Assembly (NCBI GenBank): GCA_020851835.1
Contig: JADZBZ010000023.1
Location: 1-6,165 of the forward strand
DNA: 6,165 nt
Source of the DNA: Acidobacteriota bacterium
GTDB lineage: Bacteria; Acidobacteriota; Vicinamibacteria; Vicinamibacterales; UBA2999
Direction: 5' to 3'
Positions 1 through 6,042 of this stretch are shown piece after piece. The notes beneath the pieces are model-generated. The model had not been told where the DNA came from and did not search any database. It was given only the letters and a program-made list of their open reading frames with translations. The translations under genes were made by a program, and so were the position numbers. The number at the start of each line of letters is the position of its first letter. Position 1 is the stretch's first letter.

Positions 1-163
1 CGTGCCGCCGTATGTCATCTTCCACGACGCCACGCTGCGGGAGCTGGCGCGGGTCAGACCCGCGACCCTCGACGCCCTGCGCCACGTGTACGGCGTCGGC
101 GCGCGGAAGGCGGAGGATCTCGGCGAACCAGTTCTGAGCGTGATCCAGGCCCAGCAGGGTTAG
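1..163 (+). CDS. recQ: RecQ-type ATP-dependent DNA helicase, C-terminal HRDC end (partial)
   Basis: Only the last 53 codons are present; the frame is open from base 2 and ends with TAG at 161-163. The peptide begins VPPYVIFHDATLRELA, continues through a Pro-rich turn (RPATLDAL) and a helix-hairpin-like GVGARKAEDLG stretch, and ends VLSVIQAQQG. This is the classic second half of an HRDC domain as found at the C-terminus of bacterial RecQ. RecQ is a 3'-5' superfamily 2 DNA helicase that works in recombination and repair of stalled forks; HRDC is an accessory DNA-binding domain that helps substrate choice. The helicase core, zinc-binding and winged-helix parts would lie upstream of the window. 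RNase D also carries HRDC domains, but the VPPYVxFxDATLREL run is most typical of RecQ. The end is natural, with no sign of truncation at the 3' side. Confidence 0.82.
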   Translation, partial: VPPYVIFHDATLRELARVRPATLDALRHVYGVGARKAEDLGEPVLSVIQAQQG

Positions 164-196
164 TCTATTACCACGCGAGGTGGCCGACGGCTGGGA

Positions 197-223
197 CCCG
201 GCGCGGCCTGGTACGCCGCCGGG
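197..223 (+). other. GC-rich inverted repeat between recQ and the permease gene
   Basis: CCCGGCG at 197-203 is perfectly complementary to CGCCGGG at 217-223, giving a 7-bp stem with a 13-nt loop. It lies 33 bases after the recQ stop. No T-run follows, so it is not a canonical intrinsic terminator. It may still mark the transcript end or be chance in a GC-rich spacer. I see no convincing -35/-10 pair for the permease in 164-260. Confidence 0.25.
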
Positions 224-260
224 GCACTCCCGCACGCGATCTGGCTCCGCTGGGATCGAT

Positions 261-265
261 GGAGG
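261..265 (+). promoter_or_regulatory. Ribosome binding site of the ADOP permease
   Basis: GGAGG at 261-265 lies 6 bases before the ATG at 272, an ideal Shine-Dalgarno spacing. It fixes the start at 272. The ATG at 259 is in another frame and overlaps the Shine-Dalgarno itself. A GATCGA hexamer occurs twice (254-259 and 265-270) around the site; its significance is unknown. Confidence 0.75.
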
Positions 266-271
266 ATCGAC

Positions 272-2707
272 ATGCCCTGGCAGGACCTCAAACACGCCCT
301 GCGCGCGCTTCGCCAGCGTCCCGGCTTCACGGCCGTCACGCTGGTGACGCTGGCGGTCGGCATTGGCGCCACGTCGGCGATCTTCGGTGCGGTCTATGCC
401 GTGCTGCTGCGGCCGCTGCCGTTCCCGGCTCCCGAGCGCCTCGTCCAGGTCATGGAGACGAGCACGAGAAACCCCAGGGGCATGACCGTGTCGCCGCCGA
501 ACTTCATGGACTGGCGCCGCGACGGCCGCTCCTTCTCGGGCATGGCCGCCATCGCCTCGTCCAGCTACGCGCTCGGCGGGGACGGGCGCACGGCCGAGCA
601 GGTGGCCGGAGCCCAGGTGACGGGCGATTTTTTCGACGTGCTGGCGATACGGGCCGACCTGGGCCGCGTGACCACGGCCGCCGACTCGGCCGGGGCCGGT
701 CTCGACGTTGTCGTGATGAGCCACGCGCTGTGGGTACGCCGCTTCGGCTCCGACCCGGCCGTGCTCGGCCGCCGGATCGTCATCGACGGCAGGCCGCGGG
801 AGGTGGTCGGCATCATGCCACGCGGATTCTCCTACCCCCTCGAATCCGAGATCTGGCTGCCGCTGCCGTTCACCGAGAACGACTTGGCGACGCAGCGGGG
901 CGCCCACTATCTCGACGTGATCGCGCGCCTGGGGCCTGGTGCGTCGATCGAGAGCGCGAGGGCCGAGATACGCACGATCGGCGATCGGCTGTCTGCGGAG
1001 TATCCCAGGTGGAATGCCGACGAAAGCGCCACCGTCGAACCACTGCGCGACATCGTCGTGGGCGACACGCGACAGTCCCTGGTGGTGTTGCTGGGCGCGG
1101 TGGGCCTGCTCCTGGTGATCGTCTGCGTCAACGTGGCGGGACTCGTCCTGGTGCGCGCGATGGGCCGCAGCCGTGAGTTAGCGGTGCGCATGGCAATCGG
1201 CGCCGGCCGGGCCGTGTTGGTACGCGGTCTGCTCGTCGAGAGCCTGTTACTGGGCCTCGCCGGTGGCCTGGGCGGTGTCCTCCTCGCCTGGTGGGCGACG
1301 TCCGCGATTGCGGCCGGGGATGGGTCCTTCCACATTCCGCTGCTCGACCAGACGCGCCTGGACGGCGCCGTGGTCGCCTTCACCGTTGGGATCTCGCTGC
1401 TGGCCACCGTTCTCTTCGGCACCCTGCCGGCGTGGTACGCGACGCGCGACATCGGCGTGTCTTCCTGGATGCGCGAAGAGGGCGGCAGCACGCCCGCGGA
1501 CCCGCGGCACCAGTGGTGGCGGGGCGCGCTGATCGTGGTCGAGACGACCTTGGCGGTCGTGCTCCTGGTCGGCGCCGGGCTCCTGGCCCGAAGCTTCCTT
1601 CGCCTGATGCAGGTCGAGCTTGGCTTCGAGACGGCCAACGTGCAGACCTTCTCCGTCACACTGCCCGACGGCACCTATCAGCAGCCGGCGCAGCGCGCGG
1701 CCTTCGTCGAGACGTTGTTGGAGCGCGTCGAGGCGAGGCCTGACGTCGAGGCCGCCGGCGCCATCTTTGGTCTTCCGCTCACCGACTTCAGCTACTCCAT
1801 TTCCGTTTCGACGCTCGACGGCGTCAAGCTGAGCGACGATGATCAGAAGGGGCGCAGTGTGCAGGTGCGGGCCGTCACGCCTGCCTACTTCCGCGCGCTG
1901 GAGATTCCGGTCCGGCGGGGCCGGAGTGTCACGACGGGCGACCGCGCTGGTTCCACGATTGTCGCCGTCATCAACGAGTCGGCCGCACGGAGGCTTTTCC
2001 CCGACCAGGATCCTCTTGGCCATCACGTCGAGCTCGGCACACGGCTCGGCCAGGGTGGCGCGTCGGCGGGCGGGGAAATCGTCGGCGTCGTCGGCGACGT
2101 GCACGACCGCGGCCCGGCCGCGCCAGCGCGGCCGACGCTCTACGTGGCGCACGCCCAGTTTCCGATGAGTTTCGTGACCGTCGTCGCCAGGACCCGAAGC
2201 GAGCCGTCGGTGGTCGTCGAACCGCTTCGTCTCGCGCTCGCCGGTATCGATCCGGACGTGCCGATGTTCCGCGTGCGGACGATGGCTCAGATCGCGGCGG
2301 GTTCGGTGGCGCAGCCGCGCGTGTACCTGATTCTGATCGCAATCTTCGCGACGAGTGCCGTGGTGCTGGCAGCCATGGGCTTGTACGGTGTACTGGCCTA
2401 TGCGGTTGGCCAGCGGACGCGCGAGATCGGCATCCGCCGTGCGTTGGGGGCCGGACATGTCGAGGTGGTGCGGCTGATTGCGCTGCAGGCCGCCCGGCTG
2501 ACCGCCGCAGGCATCGGCGCCGGCCTGTTGGCGGCGATCGGAGTGAGCCGCGTGCTGCGCGCGCAACTCTTCGAGGTGACGCCCTCGGACGTGACGACCT
2601 ACGTGACGGTGGCGCTCGGGGTGGCGTTGGTCGCCGTGGCTGCCACGCTCGCGCCGGCGCGACGCGCGGCCCGCATGGATCCGATGAAGGCGCTCCGGCA
2701 CGACTGA
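272..2707 (+). CDS. ADOP-type ABC transporter permease (MacB/FtsX family, duplicated orphan permease)
   Basis: This 811-residue inner-membrane protein has a duplicated MacB-like layout. TM1 is at about 20-46, followed by a first periplasmic MacB_PCD domain (about 50-265). The first FtsX-type core has TMs near 270-294, 322-342 and 366-388, with the cytoplasmic motif RELAVRMAIGA at 301-311. A second unit starts with TM5 (about 419-440) and a second periplasmic domain (about 445-680). The second FtsX core has TMs near 684-710, 735-760 and 776-794, with motif REIGIRRALGA at 717-727 and the typical tail PARRAARMDP (795-804) then MKALRHD. The opening (DLKHALRALRQRPGFT) is also typical of the family. 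MacB-type proteins are mechanotransmission ABC systems that move substrates at the periplasmic side rather than through the membrane; the substrate here is unknown. One chain supplies what MacB obtains by dimerising. There is no ATPase domain and no ATPase or PadR-type regulator gene in the window, consistent with an 'orphan' permease. The start is set by GGAGG 6 bases upstream. Confidence 0.93.
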   Translation: MPWQDLKHALRALRQRPGFTAVTLVTLAVGIGATSAIFGAVYAVLLRPLPFPAPERLVQVMETSTRNPRGMTVSPPNFMDWRRDGRSFSGMAAIASSSYALGGDGRTAEQVAGAQVTGDFFDVLAIRADLGRVTTAADSAGAGLDVVVMSHALWVRRFGSDPAVLGRRIVIDGRPREVVGIMPRGFSYPLESEIWLPLPFTENDLATQRGAHYLDVIARLGPGASIESARAEIRTIGDRLSAEYPRWNADESATVEPLRDIVVGDTRQSLVVLLGAVGLLLVIVCVNVAGLVLVRAMGRSRELAVRMAIGAGRAVLVRGLLVESLLLGLAGGLGGVLLAWWATSAIAAGDGSFHIPLLDQTRLDGAVVAFTVGISLLATVLFGTLPAWYATRDIGVSSWMREEGGSTPADPRHQWWRGALIVVETTLAVVLLVGAGLLARSFLRLMQVELGFETANVQTFSVTLPDGTYQQPAQRAAFVETLLERVEARPDVEAAGAIFGLPLTDFSYSISVSTLDGVKLSDDDQKGRSVQVRAVTPAYFRALEIPVRRGRSVTTGDRAGSTIVAVINESAARRLFPDQDPLGHHVELGTRLGQGGASAGGEIVGVVGDVHDRGPAAPARPTLYVAHAQFPMSFVTVVARTRSEPSVVVEPLRLALAGIDPDVPMFRVRTMAQIAAGSVAQPRVYLILIAIFATSAVVLAAMGLYGVLAYAVGQRTREIGIRRALGAGHVEVVRLIALQAARLTAAGIGAGLLAAIGVSRVLRAQLFEVTPSDVTTYVTVALGVALVAVAATLAPARRAARMDPMKALRHD

Positions 2708-2720
2708 CCGTTGGGTGGTC

Positions 2721-2726
2721 TACACT
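2721..2726 (+). promoter_or_regulatory. Putative -10 box (TACACT) for a leaderless RraA-family mRNA
   Basis: TACACT matches four of six TATAAT positions, including the key first T, second A and last T. It ends exactly 6 bases before the ATG at 2733, so transcription would start at or next to the start codon. No Shine-Dalgarno precedes that ATG. No good -35 is visible; the region where one would lie falls inside the end of the permease gene. The kinase gene at 6043 has a box at the same distance. Confidence 0.5.
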
Positions 2727-2732
2727 CGTGGC

Positions 2733-3431
2733 ATGCTCACCATCCCGTCCGACTTCGCCTGGTCCACACCCCTCATTGCGGACGCCTGCCTCTGCCTCCA
2801 GGTTCCGGTTCGGCCCGGCGCGCCCGGTCTGAAGCCGCTGGTGCCCGGCGCGCGGGTGGCGGGCCGCGTGGCGCCGGCCGTCCATGCCGGCAGCACCGAC
2901 ATCTTCCTCGAGGCGATTCAGAATGCCTCGCGCGGCGACGTGCTGGTGATCGACAATAACGGCCGGCTCGACGAAGGGTGCATCGGCGACCTGATCGCCG
3001 CCGAGGCGCACGCCGGCGGCCTCTCGGGCATCGTCGTGGATGGCGTGCACCGCGACACGGCCGCGATTCGGGCGATCGGCATCGCGGTCTGGTCGCGCGG
3101 AACGTGGCCGGCAGGACCGCTCGAGCTGCGCCGCCGCCACGCCACGGCCCTCGAGGCCGCCACCTGCGGCAAGATAACGGTGACGCGCGAGGACGCGGCG
3201 TTTGCGGACGAAGACGGCGTGGTGTTCGTGGCGCTCACCGAATGCGCCCGGGTGATTGCGGCCGCGCGGGACATCGCGGCCCGCGAACAGGCTCAGGCGG
3301 CGCGTCTGATGGCCGGCGAGCCGCTGCGCGATCAGTTGCGCCTGGCGGAGTACCTGCAGAAGCGCGACGCGGATCCCGAGCTCACTTTTCGCACCCACGT
3401 CAGGAGCCTCGGGAAAGCCATCGAAGGCTGA
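2733..3431 (+). CDS. RraA family protein (HMG/CHA aldolase-like)
   Basis: The 232-residue protein has the RraA signature in its middle. GDVLVIDNNG is at residues 68-77, GCIGDLIAAEA at 82-92 with G85-D86-L87, and GIVVDGVHRD at 99-108 with D103, R107 and D108. In class II pyruvate aldolases of this family (4-hydroxy-4-methyl-2-oxoglutarate or 4-carboxy-4-hydroxy-2-oxoadipate aldolase) the equivalent Arg and Asp residues bind the pyruvyl substrate and a divalent metal. Other members are RraA, a regulator of RNase E, or oxaloacetate decarboxylases, so the exact activity is not settled. About 70 residues beyond the core (from about 160) are mostly helical and charged; this tail resembles the longer aldolase-like members more than short E. 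coli-type RraA. An in-frame GTG at 2715 would add six residues. I prefer ATG 2733 because TACACT lies 6 bases before it and the GTG lacks a Shine-Dalgarno. The protein has no signal peptide and is presumably cytoplasmic. Confidence 0.85.
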   Translation: MLTIPSDFAWSTPLIADACLCLQVPVRPGAPGLKPLVPGARVAGRVAPAVHAGSTDIFLEAIQNASRGDVLVIDNNGRLDEGCIGDLIAAEAHAGGLSGIVVDGVHRDTAAIRAIGIAVWSRGTWPAGPLELRRRHATALEAATCGKITVTREDAAFADEDGVVFVALTECARVIAAARDIAAREQAQAARLMAGEPLRDQLRLAEYLQKRDADPELTFRTHVRSLGKAIEG

Positions 3432-3453
3432 GATACGCCAGAGTTCGTGGGAG

Positions 3454-3481
3454 TTCCGGATTGCCGGCGCCGCCATATAAT
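3454..3481 (+). promoter_or_regulatory. Sigma-70-like promoter upstream of the hydrolase/DUF547 operon
   Basis: A perfect TATAAT is at 3476-3481. A weak -35 candidate TTCCGG (3454-3459) lies 16 bases upstream. Predicted transcription starts at an A near 3487-3489, leaving a 5' leader of only about 10-12 bases before ATG 3499. That leader (CACCAGTCCCC) contains no Shine-Dalgarno. A TATAAT is rare by chance in sequence this GC-rich, and it lies in the short gap between genes. The position implies that the hydrolase group is transcribed separately from the RraA gene. Confidence 0.62.
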
Positions 3482-3498
3482 TTACGACACCAGTCCCC

Positions 3499-4311
3499 AT
3501 GACCCGGCAGTATTGTCACGTTGGCGCTCGCACCATTGCCTATCTCGACTCCGTGCCTCGTGGCAGCAGCCTGCGGACCATCGTGTTGCTCCATGCCTTT
3601 CCCCTGGGCGCGAACATGTGGGAGCCGCAGATACGCAGCATCCCAAAGGGGTGGCGACTGATCACGCCCGACCTGCGGGGCTTTGGCGGCACCACCGATT
3701 CCGATGGCGGCGCTCCCTCGCTGGATGACTACGCCCAGGACGTGGCGGACCTGCTCGATGCGCTCGGCGTGACGCGCGCTGTGGTGGGCGGCTGCTCGAT
3801 GGGTGGCTACGCCACTTTCGCCGTGCTGAGAAATGCCCCCGATCTGGTCGAAGCGGTCGTCCTGGCGGACACGCGCGCCGGCGCCGACAGTTCGGAAGGC
3901 CGGGCGAACCGCAAGAGCATGCTGGCATTGCTCGACCGGGAGGGACCCTCGGGCGTGGCGCGCGAGATGATGCCCAAGCTGCTGGGTGCTACGACGCGGG
4001 CGAGCAATCCGACGATCGAGGCGACCGTGCGCCGGCTCATCAAGCAGCAGTCGCCCGAGGCCATCCGCGGTGCGATCGTACGAATGATGGATCGCCCCGA
4101 TTCCATGCCGGTGGTGTCGGCGCTGCGGCTGCCGGCCCTGGTCATCGTCGGCGAGGAAGACGAACTGACGCCCGTCGCCGATTCGCGCCGGATGGCCGAG
4201 GCCATCCCGGAAGCCCGGCTGGAGATCGTCCCCGGCGCGGGCCACCTGGCCAGCCTGGAACGCCCCGAACCGTTCAATGCCGCGCTCGGCGCTTTTCTGA
4301 ACTCGATCTGA
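3499..4311 (+). CDS. Alpha/beta-fold hydrolase
   Basis: This 270-residue cytoplasmic protein has a complete canonical fold and triad. Strand beta-3 leads into the oxyanion-hole motif HAFPLG (32-37). The PDLRGFGGT loop is at 57-65. The nucleophile elbow G98-C-S100-M-G102 gives Ser100. The acid is Asp221 in VIVGEEDELTP (215-225), and the base is His249 in GAGHL (246-250). A helical cap of roughly 75 residues (about 126-200) sits between them. Length and motif order resemble the 3-oxoadipate enol-lactonase (PcaD)/haloperoxidase-like group, but substrate cannot be read from sequence; esterase, lactonase or C-C hydrolase are all possible. The Ser nucleophile argues against a dehalogenase, which would use Asp. 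ATG 3499 is the only plausible start, without Shine-Dalgarno and with a near-leaderless promoter just upstream. Its TGA (4309-4311) overlaps the next ATG by one base, so it is coupled to the DUF547 gene. Confidence 0.92.
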   Translation: MTRQYCHVGARTIAYLDSVPRGSSLRTIVLLHAFPLGANMWEPQIRSIPKGWRLITPDLRGFGGTTDSDGGAPSLDDYAQDVADLLDALGVTRAVVGGCSMGGYATFAVLRNAPDLVEAVVLADTRAGADSSEGRANRKSMLALLDREGPSGVAREMMPKLLGATTRASNPTIEATVRRLIKQQSPEAIRGAIVRMMDRPDSMPVVSALRLPALVIVGEEDELTPVADSRRMAEAIPEARLEIVPGAGHLASLERPEPFNAALGAFLNSI

Positions 4312-5132
4312 TGAAATACCTCGCCTGTCTCGTCCTGATGGTCGGTGCCATGGCCGTGGGGCCGCAAGCTCAGGAGGCGCCGGTCGTGGACCCCGTCCAC
4401 CGCGCGCTGGATGCGGTGCTCGACACCTATGTGCGCGACGGTCTGGTGTACTACCGGGCGCTCCGGCAGGAGCGCGGGCGCTTCGACCGCTACGTCTCCT
4501 CGCTGGCGGGCGTGGATGTCGACGGCTGGGATGCGCGGCGCAAGCTGGCCTTCTGGATCAACGCCTACAATGCGTTCGTCCTGCGGACGGTCATCGACCA
4601 CTATCCCATTCGCGGCCGCTCGCCGCAGTACCCAGTCGGCAGCATCCGTCAGGTGCCCGGCGCGTTCGAAAAGAATGTGTTCCGCGCCGCCGGCCGCGCT
4701 GTCACGCTCGATCAAATCGAGAAGGACATCATCGTCCCGCTGGGCGACGCGCGAGCTCTTCTGGCCCTGGGCCGCGGGGCGGTGGGCGGTGCGCGCCTCC
4801 GCAGCGAGGCCTACGACGCGGACCGCCTGGAGGAACAACTGGCCACGGCGGTGCGCGAAACCGTAGACCGACGCGAGATTGTCTTCGTGGACGCGGCCAG
4901 CGGCGTGCTGAGCGTGAGCCCGCTCTTCTCGTGGCGCGAGCAGGCGTTCGTGCAGGCCTTCGCCGGCCGGGCCGACGGCGCATTCGCCAGCCGCAGCCCG
5001 CTGGAGCGCGCCGTGTTGAGGCTGATTGCGCCGAACTTGGTGCGATCGGAGAAAGCCTTTCTCGAGGCCAACACGTTCAAGATGGCCTTCCACGAATTCG
5101 ACTGGACACTCAACGACCTGACCGGGCGATGA
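4311..5132 (+). CDS. Secreted DUF547 domain protein
   Basis: The product has 273 residues. A positively charged start (MKY) and a hydrophobic stretch (4-17) followed by GPQAQEA form a Sec-type signal peptide, probably cleaved near residue 20, so the mature protein should be periplasmic or exported. There is no lipobox. The rest matches DUF547 (PF04784): YVRDGLVYY near 40-48, the hallmark FWINAYNAF at 81-89 followed by HYPI (97-100), LDQIEKDII at 133-141, and RLRSEAY at 162-168 followed by a helical region and an LF..R..AF segment. The family's biochemical role is not established. In many members, as I recall them, the stretch before the LR.EAY motif carries His and Cys (H.A..CAS..CP). Here that stretch is ALLALGRGAVGGA (149-161), with none of those residues. 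Translation starts at the A of the upstream hydrolase TGA (TGATG), implying coupling. The hydrolase gene ends AACTCGATC before the overlap, giving no strong Shine-Dalgarno of its own. Confidence 0.88.
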   Translation: MKYLACLVLMVGAMAVGPQAQEAPVVDPVHRALDAVLDTYVRDGLVYYRALRQERGRFDRYVSSLAGVDVDGWDARRKLAFWINAYNAFVLRTVIDHYPIRGRSPQYPVGSIRQVPGAFEKNVFRAAGRAVTLDQIEKDIIVPLGDARALLALGRGAVGGARLRSEAYDADRLEEQLATAVRETVDRREIVFVDAASGVLSVSPLFSWREQAFVQAFAGRADGAFASRSPLERAVLRLIAPNLVRSEKAFLEANTFKMAFHEFDWTLNDLTGR

Positions 5133-5185
5133 CGCCCCGCCCGCCGGCCGGCGGGTGGCTGAGGCGGCACAGGCATGACGGGGCG
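5133..5185 (+). promoter_or_regulatory. Nested GC hairpin between DUF547 and SDR genes
   Basis: A perfect 16-base palindrome, CCCGCCGGCCGGCGGG (5140-5155), folds as a 6-bp stem with a GGCC loop. The stem extends to 9 bp (5137-5145 with 5150-5158) if one G-U pair is allowed. Separately, CGCCCCG (5133-5139, directly after the DUF547 stop) is perfectly complementary to CGGGGCG (5179-5185, directly before the SDR start at 5188). The outer stem would cover the only Shine-Dalgarno-like G-run of the SDR gene. No T-run follows, so this is not a standard terminator. It could stabilise the upstream 3' end, attenuate, or restrict SDR translation; the structure is visible, the role is inferred. Confidence 0.4.
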
Positions 5186-5187
5186 CT

Positions 5188-5964
5188 ATGGATCTCGGAT
5201 TGACGGGCAAGGTGGCGGTGGTGACCGGAGGCAGCCGCGGGCTGGGACTGGCCGCCGCGCAGGCGCTGGCAGCGGAGGGCTGCCATGTCGTCATCGCGGC
5301 GCGCGGACTCGAGGCCCTGACGCGGGCGGCCGAGGCGATGCGCTCGCGGTGGGGGCGCGGCCCCAAGATCGTGGCGGTCACCTGCGACGTCTCGACGCCC
5401 GACGGCGTGGATCACCTCATGGAAACGGCCGCGATCGAGTGCGGCGGCATCGACATCCTGGTCAACAACGTTGGCCTCGGCCGAGGGGGCACGCTCGAGC
5501 AGACCACCGACGCCGAGTGGCGTGAGGCGTTCGACCACACGCTCTTCCCCGCGATCCGGTGTTCGCAGCTCGCCGTGCCGCACATGCGGCATCGCGGCGG
5601 CGGCGCTATCGTGATCGTCTCATCCATCTACGGGCGGGAGGCCGGCGGCCGCATGACCTACAACGCCGTGAAGGCCGCCGAGATCAGCCTCACGAAGTCG
5701 CTGGCCCAGCAGCTGGCCCGCGACGAGATTCGCGTGGTTGGCGTGGCGCCAGGGTCGATCCTCTTCGAGGGGGGATCGTGGTGGAAGCGCCAGCAGGAGG
5801 ATCCCAAGGGCATTACCGACTTCATCGCCCGCGAGCTGCCGTTCGGCCGCTTCGGCACGCCCGAGGAAGTCGGCGTCGTGATTGCTTTTCTCGCGTCGCC
5901 GCGGGCCAGCTGGGTGAGCGGCAGCACGGTCGTGGTGGACGGATGCCAGTCGAGGGCGTTCTAG
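5188..5964 (+). CDS. SDR family NAD(P)-dependent oxidoreductase
   Basis: This 258-residue protein has the length and layout of a classical short-chain dehydrogenase. The Rossmann glycine motif TGGSRGLG is at 13-20. Arg17 and Arg39 (AAR after strand beta-2) suggest preference for NADP(H), and CDV is at 66-68. NNVG at 93-96 replaces the usual NNAG. The catalytic Ser145 lies in IVSS and the Y158-x-x-x-K162 pair is intact. PGS (188-190) is followed by a GGSWW segment (195-199), and the C-terminus has the usual GSTVVVDG run. The tetrad Asn, normally seven residues after the Trp of the alpha-E helix, is Thr118 here (W111 to T118). The fold is close to FabG-like 3-oxoacyl-ACP reductases, but substrate is unknown; many such paralogues reduce other ketones or alcohols. 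ATG 5188 is the first start after an in-frame TGA at 5176. It lies 55 bases behind DUF547 and may be read from the same transcript. Confidence 0.92.
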   Translation: MDLGLTGKVAVVTGGSRGLGLAAAQALAAEGCHVVIAARGLEALTRAAEAMRSRWGRGPKIVAVTCDVSTPDGVDHLMETAAIECGGIDILVNNVGLGRGGTLEQTTDAEWREAFDHTLFPAIRCSQLAVPHMRHRGGGAIVIVSSIYGREAGGRMTYNAVKAAEISLTKSLAQQLARDEIRVVGVAPGSILFEGGSWWKRQQEDPKGITDFIARELPFGRFGTPEEVGVVIAFLASPRASWVSGSTVVVDGCQSRAF

Positions 5965-5980
5965 GGGGATCCGGCCAGTT

Positions 5981-5999
5981 GCGACAGGTGCGGACAGGT
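5981..5999 (+). repeat. Short tandem direct repeat upstream of the kinase promoter
   Basis: GCGACAGGT (5981-5989) is followed at once by GCGGACAGGT (5990-5999); they share GACAGGT. The pair lies about 30 bases upstream of the TATAAT at 6031, where an activator or repressor could bind, but two copies of a 7-mer may be chance. Confidence 0.2.
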
Positions 6000-6030
6000 C
6001 GTCGGGTGCGGTTGATGCCCTGCGTCTCAC

Positions 6031-6036
6031 TATAAT
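6031..6036 (+). promoter_or_regulatory. -10 box (TATAAT) for a leaderless kinase mRNA
   Basis: A perfect TATAAT ends exactly 6 bases before the GTG at 6043, so the first transcribed base would be at or beside the start codon. No Shine-Dalgarno separates them. A TTGATG at 6012-6017 is too close (13 bases) for a normal -35, and no better one is visible at 16-18 bases. The region 5965-6042 otherwise holds no terminator I can recognise for the SDR gene. Confidence 0.6.
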
Positions 6037-6042
6037 GATCCG

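Noticed and set aside
161..171. TAGTCTATTA after recQ as a -10 promoter for the permease
   Set aside because: It overlaps the recQ stop, has no -35 at a useful distance, and is a poor match; too weak to call.
1247..2701. Long minus-strand open frame of 484 codons opposite the permease
   Set aside because: It is rich in Arg, His, Gly and Ala, with no recognisable domain, as expected for the complement of a high-GC gene. The + strand frame has a full ADOP architecture.
2715..2732. GTG at 2715 as the start of the RraA-family gene
   Set aside because: It lacks a Shine-Dalgarno, and the TACACT -10-like box would fall inside the coding sequence. ATG 2733 fits the family N-terminus and promoter spacing better.
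1971..3500. Minus-strand open frame of 509 codons spanning the permease end, RraA gene and the hydrolase promoter
   Set aside because: It crosses three well-supported + strand features, has low-complexity Arg/Pro/Ser-rich stretches, and shows no family motif.
5140..5158. GC hairpin as an intrinsic terminator after DUF547
   Set aside because: It is not followed by a T-run; the next bases are CTGAGGCGGC. I list it as a structured spacer instead.
3807..5381. Minus-strand open frame of 524 codons opposite hydrolase, DUF547 and SDR
   Set aside because: It is a shadow frame; all three + strand genes have intact catalytic or signature motifs.
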